Below are positions 6,313 to 11,370 of a stretch of DNA of 11,370 nucleotides, in pieces (position 1 is the stretch's first letter; every line of letters starts with the position of its first letter). This stretch comes from an uncultured Traorella sp. (GTDB lineage Bacteria; Bacillota_I; Bacilli_A; Erysipelotrichales; Erysipelotrichaceae): positions 1 through 11,370 of the forward strand of contig CAMEUL010000018.1 in assembly GCA_945938205.1 (NCBI GenBank), given 5' to 3'. The notes under the pieces were generated by a model. It was not told the origin of the DNA. It made no database searches and worked only from the letters and a program-made list of their open reading frames with translations. The position numbers were made by a program, and so were the translations under genes.

Positions 6313-8853
6313 TTACTTCTGATCGTATTTCTCTCTCAATTCACTCATCAGCTGTTTATCGTTTCGATATTCTTTCGGCTGATACTCTTTCATACCATTT
6401 TCAAAGACAAAACGAACATCTTTCTCAAATTCTCTGGCAGAAATTCTTCGAGCATTTTGACCTAGGACGATCAGCTGTTCGAGTCCATCTGAAGTGGCCA
6501 CACTGACCTGATAATCTAACGCCAGTTCCTTCACTGTCTTTTCGATATAAGCATCCGCGGTTTGCGCTGTTTTGGTGTATACGATATGTATAGCTCCGTT
6601 ATAGGTGCTAGTACCCGGATTTTCTTTCACTTTATAGGCATCAAATACTAAGATCAAAAGACAGTTTTTATACCCCTGATAACTTGACAAAAGATCGATC
6701 AAACGATCCCTTGCCGCTTCAAAAGATGTCAGAGAGATTTCTCTGAGTTCATCCCAGTCATGAATAATATTGTATCCATCTACTAAATAAGCCTGCTTCT
6801 TTAAAGATGTTTTCATTTCCACCTTATCCATGTTCAATTTCTGTTTTGGCTTTGGAATGATTTTAGGCGGACTGATTTTCTCAAAAATACGTAAAACTTC
6901 CGCATCATCCACCTTTCGTTGACCGTTTGCCTGATATGCCTGATAGGCAGATGGAACACTTGATTTAAGATGCATGTGTTTTTCCACTTCATCCCATGGA
7001 ATGCGCACCTTAGCACCATTCTGGCAGAAAAGAGAATCACATGGATTTTCTAAATCACGATCAGGTGCATAGTTTTTCTGTTGGATAATATCATCTGCAT
7101 CTTTACATTCATCATAGCCGGCTGGCATACATTCCAATCGTCCTGTACCTTTTGTATAATTAATGACTTCAAGTGCATAATCCTGCATTTTCTTTGCAGG
7201 TGCTTTTCCTGTCAGAACACACATTTCACCTTCATTTTCTTCAATCTGAAAGCTTCCCTGACGCATTTCAATATCATAGATTGCCTTGCTCATACAGGAA
7301 GAGGGAATCTGTAGCACAAAAGAAACATAAGGTTCCAATAAAACACTTTCGGCTCGTCTGAGTCCTTGTCGTACTGCACGAATCGTAGCTTCTGTGAAAT
7401 CGCCACCTTCGGTATGCTTGAGATGAGCTTTTCCTGAAAGAAGCGTGATACGCATATCCGTAATAGAAGAGCCCGTCAAGACTCCTTTATGATCTTTTTC
7501 TTTTAAGCGTTCTAAAATAAGATGTTGCCAATTTTTTGATAGCACATCTTCACTGCACCTGTTTTCAATGACGATACCTTGCCCTCTTTGTAATGGTTCC
7601 AAAAGTACATGAACCTCTGCATAATGACGTAAAGGTTCAAAATGGCCCACTCCTTCTACAGTATTTTTAATAGTTTCCAGATATACCACTTCACCCTGAT
7701 CAAATTCCACGGTTTCATCAAACCGGGTCTGGATGATGTTTTTCAGAATTTCAATTTGAACTTCTCCCATCAGCTGAAGTTCAATCTGTTTGGTTGTTTC
7801 ATTATAGCGAATATGAAGTTGCGGATCTTCCTCATTCAGTGCTTGAAGATTTTTCATCATTTTGAATACGTCACTACCTTCCGGTAAGATCATACGGTAC
7901 TTCATGTAACTGGTCAGTTGTGGGGACTGTAAAGCAACATCATATCCTAATGTATCATGAATCTGGATATGATCCAATCCACTGGCAGCACAGATCTCTC
8001 CTGCATGAACTTCTTGAACACTTTCATAACGGGACCCTGTATACAGACGAATCTGATCGACCTTATCCTCTCCTATTTTTTCTTTGACCTTTAAACAACC
8101 TCCCAATATCTTCATATGCACCCAGCGTTTGTTTTCTTCATGGGTAATCTTAAAAGCTTTTGCCTTAAAGGAATGTGAATAGGTCAAAGAAAGAGGAAAT
8201 TCTGAAAGAAGATCTAAAAGTCTCTCCACATGATCATCTTTTAAAGCACTTCCAAACACACATGGAAATATTTTCTGTGTTTGAAAAGCTTCTTGAAGTT
8301 CACTCTTAGACAGATCATGATTCATATATTTTTCAAGATACTCATCACTCATCATTGCAAGATGTTCATAAGCATCTTGTTCATTCTCACTGACATCCAC
8401 GATGTTTTCATCCATACTGTTCAGTTTTTCCAGCAGTTCTTCCTTTGAAAAAGGTGTAATATCCATCTTATTGACAAATAGAAAAGTTGGAATCTGATAA
8501 TGGCGTAACAGTTTCCAGATTGTTTTAGTATGGCTTTGTACACCATCACAGCCATTGATGGTCAATACTGCCACATCTAAAACGGAAAGACTTCTCTCCA
8601 TTTCACTGGAGAAATCAATATGGCCCGGTGTATCGATCAAAGTAAAATGAGTCTCTTTCCAATCAAAACGCGCTTGGCTTGAGAAAATTGTGATTCCACG
8701 ATCTTTCTCCTGTTCATCAAAGTCCAAAAAACTGTTCTGATGATCGACTCTACCTTTTTTGCGTAGCACACGTGATGCATATAGAATACTTTCAGACAAT
8801 GTCGTCTTTCCTGCATCCACATGAGCCAGAATTCCTAATACTAGATTTTTCAT
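6313..8853 (-). CDS. Tet(M)/EF-G-like translational GTPase fused to a Rae1-like NYN nuclease
   Basis: An 846-residue fusion. Residues 1 to about 590 form a ribosomal-protection-type GTPase: AHVDAGKT (10-17), DRGITI (51-56), DTPGH (74-78), NKMD (128-131), SAL (202-204), then EF-G-like domains II-V. After a linker (about 600-686) with a conserved-looking CDSLFCQNGA block comes a NYN/PIN-like domain (687 to about 825). It closely resembles YacP/Rae1 of Bacillus, the A-site mRNA endonuclease: DGYN (D692), SFEAARD, FDA (D738), TAD (D767), ATSD (D789), SAREFEKDV. Start: ATG at 8853, the normal GTPase N-terminus. The frame is open to 9015, but the extra 54 residues would come from the previous gene and its terminator. 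No Shine-Dalgarno precedes the ATG and the promoter places +1 on its A, so the mRNA is probably leaderless. Automatic labels may say tetracycline resistance. I infer a ribosome-targeted RNase or rescue factor. Confidence 0.88.
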   Translation of the reverse strand: MKNLVLGILAHVDAGKTTLSESILYASRVLRKKGRVDHQNSFLDFDEQEKDRGITIFSSQARFDWKETHFTLIDTPGHIDFSSEMERSLSVLDVAVLTINGCDGVQSHTKTIWKLLRHYQIPTFLFVNKMDITPFSKEELLEKLNSMDENIVDVSENEQDAYEHLAMMSDEYLEKYMNHDLSKSELQEAFQTQKIFPCVFGSALKDDHVERLLDLLSEFPLSLTYSHSFKAKAFKITHEENKRWVHMKILGGCLKVKEKIGEDKVDQIRLYTGSRYESVQEVHAGEICAASGLDHIQIHDTLGYDVALQSPQLTSYMKYRMILPEGSDVFKMMKNLQALNEEDPQLHIRYNETTKQIELQLMGEVQIEILKNIIQTRFDETVEFDQGEVVYLETIKNTVEGVGHFEPLRHYAEVHVLLEPLQRGQGIVIENRCSEDVLSKNWQHLILERLKEKDHKGVLTGSSITDMRITLLSGKAHLKHTEGGDFTEATIRAVRQGLRRAESVLLEPYVSFVLQIPSSCMSKAIYDIEMRQGSFQIEENEGEMCVLTGKAPAKKMQDYALEVINYTKGTGRLECMPAGYDECKDADDIIQQKNYAPDRDLENPCDSLFCQNGAKVRIPWDEVEKHMHLKSSVPSAYQAYQANGQRKVDDAEVLRIFEKISPPKIIPKPKQKLNMDKVEMKTSLKKQAYLVDGYNIIHDWDELREISLTSFEAARDRLIDLLSSYQGYKNCLLILVFDAYKVKENPGTSTYNGAIHIVYTKTAQTADAYIEKTVKELALDYQVSVATSDGLEQLIVLGQNARRISAREFEKDVRFVFENGMKEYQPKEYRNDKQLMSELREKYDQK

Positions 8854-8859
8854 GGCTTC

Positions 8860-8888
8860 ATTATAAAAAGAAAAGGAGAATTTTTCAA
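8860..8888 (-). promoter_or_regulatory. Promoter of the GTPase-NYN gene, leaderless start
   Basis: Minus-strand TTGAAA (8888-8883), exactly 17 bases, and perfect TATAAT (8865-8860), then six bases (GAAGCC) and the ATG. Standard sigma-A spacing puts +1 at 8853, the A of the start codon. The -35 box lies in the loop side of the preceding terminator hairpin, and the -10 begins at the last base of its T-tract. Confidence 0.75.
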
Positions 8889-8895
8889 TTCTCCT
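8865..8895 (-). terminator. Rho-independent terminator after the RraB-like gene
   Basis: AGGAGAATT pairs perfectly with AATTCTCCT around a GAAA tetraloop and is followed by TTTCTTTTT. The stem begins inside the TAG stop codon (8896-8894) of the RraB-like gene. It ends the trmR-like/RraB-like unit and shares nearly all its bases with the next promoter. Confidence 0.85.
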
Positions 8896-9502
8896 ACAAA
8901 ACTTTTCTTGATTGCCATCCTTCATAATGGCCATGATTTTTGATGGCCTGATTGGCAAGATAATACACATTCGCCAAAAGCTCACTGCGGTTGATTGGAG
9001 CGATATGTAACACACTCAACTGTAGAGGATTTTCTCCACGGGTCACCACATATCCTTTTTCAATCACATGCGCCTTAAATGCTTCCATGTCTTCTTCTGT
9101 CTTGAATTCCACAAAATGCTGAATGGGTCTTTCTTCATCCAAATTGTCTTCACTGCTGGCTAATTCTAAAATACGTGAGTCACTTTCTATATCCAGATGA
9201 TGTTTCATCTGATCATCGATTTCATCGGTAATCGGATTTTCATGATCCTCACAGGCACAGTTTTTTTGGCACTCACATGCTTCTTTATTTTCATCCTGGC
9301 AGCAGCAAGATTCATTTTCTTCATCATGGCAGCAACATGTGTCATTTGTTTCCTCATGACAACAGCATGTTTCTTTTTTCTCTGAAAGAAGATTCAAGTT
9401 CTGATCTAAGAGTTCTTTTTCCAACTGTTCCTTTTTCAGTTTATAGGCAACCGCACCAGCAATACCACCCAATACTACAATTCCTGCTAATAGTTTTTTC
9501 AT
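8894..9502 (-). CDS. Membrane-anchored Cys-rich protein with RraB-like C-terminal domain
   Basis: A 202-residue protein in three parts. An N-terminal hydrophobic segment (4-20) followed by Lys/Glu suggests one membrane anchor. Residues 45-86 hold a near-perfect 10-residue repeat, TCCCHEETND, TCCCHDEENE, SCCCQDENKE, then CECQKN and CACEDHE. This gives 13 cysteines plus histidines in a very acidic setting, likely to bind metal or form disulfides. Residues about 126-202 resemble RraB (regulator of RNase E activity B): HFVEFKTEEDMEAFKAHVIEKGY, then SVLHI, a helix, and a closing GHYEGW. RraB in enterobacteria binds and inhibits RNase E; whether this distant relative touches an RNase is unknown. 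The ATG at 9502 follows GGTGA. The gene begins 20 bases after the trmR-like gene and ends in a terminator that overlaps its stop codon. Confidence 0.75.
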   Translation of the reverse strand: MKKLLAGIVVLGGIAGAVAYKLKKEQLEKELLDQNLNLLSEKKETCCCHEETNDTCCCHDEENESCCCQDENKEACECQKNCACEDHENPITDEIDDQMKHHLDIESDSRILELASSEDNLDEERPIQHFVEFKTEEDMEAFKAHVIEKGYVVTRGENPLQLSVLHIAPINRSELLANVYYLANQAIKNHGHYEGWQSRKVL

Positions 9503-9522
9503 AAGTTCACCACTTTCTTTTG

Positions 9523-10122
9523 TTATTCTATCACATTCGTTTTCTTTTTTCTACTAATGGCCAATCCATCACCTTTATCCAAGAAGAGCGTATCATATTT
9601 CTCATTGTTTTTCAGATAATCAATATAGTTTCTGATTTTACGCACCAATTGTTTGAGATTTCTGGACATGGAATCTGTCGGATGTTCCACATAGCCGTGA
9701 AAAGAAAGATTGTCACTGACAATAATGCCCGTATCCTTGAGATTCTTTTCATATTTTTCAAAAAATCTTATATATTGTGCTTTTGCCGCGTCAATGAAAA
9801 TACAGTCAAATAAGCCTTCTATTTCACATTCCAATGCATCGGCATGTAGGATTTCGATTTGTGATTTTAAACCGCTTTTTTCAATATTTTCCACTGCTTT
9901 CTGATATCTTTCATCATCACGTTCAATAGTCAAGATATGAATTTTTGGATCCAAGGATGCCAGACAAATGGCACTGTAACCAATGGCACTTCCAATTTCC
10001 AAAATCGAATATATCTCATTTCCTTTCACAAGATCTTTAAAAAATTCAATGCCTTCTTTCTGCATGATGGGTATATCATATTCAGCTGCATAAATTTCCA
10101 TTTCTTTCATTAAATCATTCAT
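9523..10122 (-). CDS. trmR: SAM-dependent O-methyltransferase, TrmR (YrrM) family
   Basis: A 199-residue class I methyltransferase of the metal-dependent COMT-like family. The SAM-binding loop is ILEIGSAIGYSA (40-51), followed by the acidic TIERD (E67) and HADALE (D95). Residues expected to hold Mg2+ are D111 (FIDAAKAQY), D137 and N138 (SDN). Among bacterial members it most resembles Bacillus TrmR/YrrM, which methylates 5-hydroxyuridine at tRNA position 34 to 5-methoxyuridine. Small-molecule O-methyltransferases share the fold, so the substrate call is moderate. The ATG at 10122 has no Shine-Dalgarno but sits exactly six bases after an extended -10 TGTTATAAT, so its mRNA is probably leaderless. 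The hydroxylation genes (trhO or trhP types) are not in the window. Confidence 0.8.
   Translation of the reverse strand: MNDLMKEMEIYAAEYDIPIMQKEGIEFFKDLVKGNEIYSILEIGSAIGYSAICLASLDPKIHILTIERDDERYQKAVENIEKSGLKSQIEILHADALECEIEGLFDCIFIDAAKAQYIRFFEKYEKNLKDTGIIVSDNLSFHGYVEHPTDSMSRNLKQLVRKIRNYIDYLKNNEKYDTLFLDKGDGLAISRKKKTNVIE
9525..9553 (-). promoter_or_regulatory. Possible extra promoter for the RraB-like gene
   Basis: An extended -10 TGATAGAAT (9533-9525) overlaps the last codons of the trmR-like gene, with a weak TAGAAA at 9553-9548 (17-base spacer). It could add transcription of the RraB-like gene independent of the upstream promoter. Confidence 0.3.
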
Positions 10123-10128
10123 ACAAAC

Positions 10129-10137
10129 ATTATAACA
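10129..10137 (-). promoter_or_regulatory. Extended -10 promoter of trmR, leaderless start
   Basis: A full-consensus extended -10, TGTTATAAT (10137-10129), with no good -35 box at 16-18 bases, as expected for this class. Six bases (GTTTGT) separate it from the ATG, so +1 falls on the A of the start codon. Confidence 0.65.
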
Positions 10138-10149
10138 TATTCCAGCAAT

Positions 10150-10175
10150 AAGAAAAAAGAATCCGTTTGGATTCT
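10150..10175 (-). terminator. Rho-independent terminator after the XRE regulator
   Basis: Minus-strand AGAATCC and GGATTCT pair over 7 bases around AAAC and run into TTTTTCTT. It lies two bases after the stop codon of the regulator and separates it from the trmR promoter. Confidence 0.8.
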
Positions 10176-10176
10176 C

Positions 10177-10794
10177 TCATTTTTTTATGAATTCTATTTT
10201 CTTTATATTTGGGAAAAGCCAGTCCAGATCCGTACTCACCAGATTTTCATTTTCTTCATTGAACTCAATTGTAAAGGTCAATTCATTGCTTTGAAGCTCA
10301 TATACTTTGGTTTTAGAATAGCCACTCTTGGTAATCTCTTTCAAATATCCGTTTATCAGCAGGTCCTGTTCTTGGTAAAGTTGTGCAAACTTTCCGTTAT
10401 CTCTGCATTCAATTTCTAAGATAAACATTTGATCATACATGATGGACTGATAGATTCCCTCAATGGATTTTGGCGCAAACATTTTGGGAAGCAAAAGAAA
10501 CAGACATACGACCAGAAGACATATATTTATAAACACGGAAAGAAAACACTTGTTTTTCCATTTGTTTTTTTGCGGTTGAATATCAATTGCCTGTACATTT
10601 TCAGAGAATACCAGTGTATCCAAAGATACCTCAAACAGTTTTGACAGGGATATTAAATTATTCGTATCCGGCAAGACCTCATCACATTCCCATCGGGAAA
10701 CCGTTTGCCGAGTTACCTTGCACTGTTCTGCCACTTTTTCCTGTGACATCCCCTTAATCTTTCTTTGATTTTGAATGTTTTTTCCTAAACTCAT
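10177..10794 (-). CDS. Membrane-anchored XRE-family transcriptional regulator
   Basis: A 205-residue one-component regulator. Residues about 6-61 form a Cro/CI-type helix-turn-helix (MSQEKVAEQCKVTRQTVSRWE, with the recognition helix around 27-36). A charged stretch (72-82) leads to a single transmembrane helix (about 83-105), and residues 106-205 form a probably extracellular domain I do not recognise. The layout suggests that an outside or membrane signal controls DNA binding. The ATG at 10794 follows a strong GGAGGTG. It lies 73 bases after the P-type ATPase gene and is followed at once by its own terminator. The ATPase is the obvious candidate partner or target, but no operator is visible to prove it. 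I see no convincing separate promoter, so it may be read through from the ATPase gene. Confidence 0.85.
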   Translation of the reverse strand: MSLGKNIQNQRKIKGMSQEKVAEQCKVTRQTVSRWECDEVLPDTNNLISLSKLFEVSLDTLVFSENVQAIDIQPQKNKWKNKCFLSVFINICLLVVCLFLLLPKMFAPKSIEGIYQSIMYDQMFILEIECRDNGKFAQLYQEQDLLINGYLKEITKSGYSKTKVYELQSNELTFTIEFNEENENLVSTDLDWLFPNIKKIEFIKK

Positions 10795-10852
10795 AATTCC
10801 ACCTCCATCTACATATTACTTGGCTGTGCTTAAATCCGCCACCACATCTATG

Positions 10853-10881
10853 AAAATCCTGCAACATTTATGATGCAGGAT
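10853..10881 (-). terminator. Hairpin overlapping the P-type ATPase stop codon
   Basis: Minus-strand ATCCTGCA (10881-10874) pairs perfectly with TGCAGGAT (10863-10856) around a 10-base loop containing the TAA stop codon, followed by only TTTTC. It could be a weak or partial terminator letting some transcription reach the regulator gene. Confidence 0.5.
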
Positions 10882-11370
10882 ATTTCTGATAGAATTTCTT
10901 TACAAAAATGGATCCAAGTTTGGAGATTACAAGAAGCATCGCAATGATGACAACTGTTTCTAAGAAAATCTGATTCAGCTGAACAGATTGAATACTGAGA
11001 ACCTTCTCAAAAAAGAATAAGCCGATAGCAATGCCGATATAAGCAAGCACAAGGATCACTTTTCTTAAGGTGGTAAATGGATAAGAAACCTTCGTTAAAA
11101 CAATACATCCATTCAGTGCAATCGTAATGACACATAACTGTGTGATCAAAGCAGCATCATAGCCTTTCATGCTTCCCAAAAGTTCAACCAATAGGATACA
11201 TACAATTACACTGATTCCTGCCGGCAATGAAATACTTAAAATATTTTCCATGAATTTCTTTTCGACACGATTTCTGTTTGGTTCTAATGCCATAAAAAAG
11301 GCCGGAATTCCTATCGTAAAAGAAGAAACGAAAGTCAGATGAATCGGAACAAAAGGATATTCAAATGGTA
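10868..11370 (-). CDS. P-type cation-transporting ATPase, C-terminal part (cut by window edge)
   Basis: The frame is open to the right edge, giving 166 visible residues; a Met at 11293 is internal, not a start. Just before it the frame reads PFEYPFVPIHLTFVSSFTIG and IPAFFMALEPNRNRVEKKF, the conserved M5/M6-region signature of a bacterial P-type ATPase group that includes mycobacterial CtpE. The rest consists of four hydrophobic spans (about residues 39-60, 70-90, 103-120 and 133-155 of the visible part), as expected for the last transmembrane helices. The catalytic DKTGT and nucleotide domain lie outside the window, so the ion cannot be named; CtpE-like members have been linked to calcium. 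The gene ends at 10868 inside a hairpin and is followed by a membrane-anchored regulator on the same strand. Confidence 0.8.
   Translation of the reverse strand, partial: PFEYPFVPIHLTFVSSFTIGIPAFFMALEPNRNRVEKKFMENILSISLPAGISVIVCILLVELLGSMKGYDAALITQLCVITIALNGCIVLTKVSYPFTTLRKVILVLAYIGIAIGLFFFEKVLSIQSVQLNQIFLETVVIIAMLLVISKLGSIFVKKFYQKYPAS

Noticed and set aside
6313..8853. Classical tetracycline-resistance gene on a mobile element
   Set aside because: The protein has a nuclease extension, lacks the usual tip loop, sits among chromosomal housekeeping genes, and has no flanking mobile-element genes.
8854..9015. Longer start for the GTPase-NYN gene, adding 54 residues
   Set aside because: The extension is encoded by the end of the RraB-like gene and its terminator, has no ribosome site, and precedes the standard GTPase N-terminus (MKNLVLGILAHVDAGKT).
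9197..9504. Plus-strand frames rich in Phe/Ala/Cys opposite the cysteine-repeat gene
   Set aside because: They mirror the repeat-encoding DNA of the real minus-strand gene; no ribosome site or family resemblance.
11291..11293. ATG at 11293 as the start of a small membrane protein
   Set aside because: The frame continues upstream to the window edge with conserved P-type ATPase residues (TIGIPAFF), so this Met is internal.

Overview
The window looks like a chromosomal segment of a low-GC Firmicute. Erysipelotrichia or a nearby Clostridia-like lineage is my inference from AT-rich sequence, gene order and protein style; there is no rRNA to confirm it. Every gene I can support lies on the minus strand, so transcription runs from high to low coordinates.

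Right part (11370 to about 9500): the C-terminal end of a P-type cation ATPase cut by the window edge, a membrane-anchored XRE-type regulator, and a two-gene unit. That unit is a TrmR-like tRNA wobble-uridine O-methyltransferase followed by a membrane-anchored, cysteine-rich protein with an RraB-like C-terminal domain.

Centre (8853 to 6313): an 846-residue protein joining a Tet(M)/EF-G-like ribosomal GTPase to a C-terminal NYN nuclease domain of the YacP/Rae1 type. Rae1 is a ribosome A-site mRNA endonuclease, so this is a potential GTPase-delivered ribosomal RNase. Its promoter is superimposed on the terminator of the gene before it, and the predicted transcript starts exactly on the A of the start codon (leaderless). 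The trmR-like gene has the same TATAAT-N6-ATG arrangement.

Left-centre (6182 to 1238): a conserved Firmicutes housekeeping block. One operon encodes ecfA1-ecfA2-ecfT (energising module of ECF vitamin/metal transporters), truA and a PHP-family phosphatase, with overlapping or nearly touching genes. Then comes rplM-rpsI with its own promoter and a two-hairpin leader resembling the L13 autoregulatory leader.

Left end (1 to about 1237): the segment just after the rpsI stop codon, including the rpsI terminator, is present twice (about 159-275 and 1103-1242). The copies flank a roughly 0.85-kb stretch with one unknown gene that starts with GTG. This is what attachment-site duplication by an element integrating at the 3' end of rpsI would leave. 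A minus-strand promoter at the extreme left edge points to another gene beyond the window.

The most original material is the GTPase-Rae1-like fusion, the terminator/promoter overlap with leaderless starts, the Cys-rich RraB-like protein, and the att-like duplication at rpsI.
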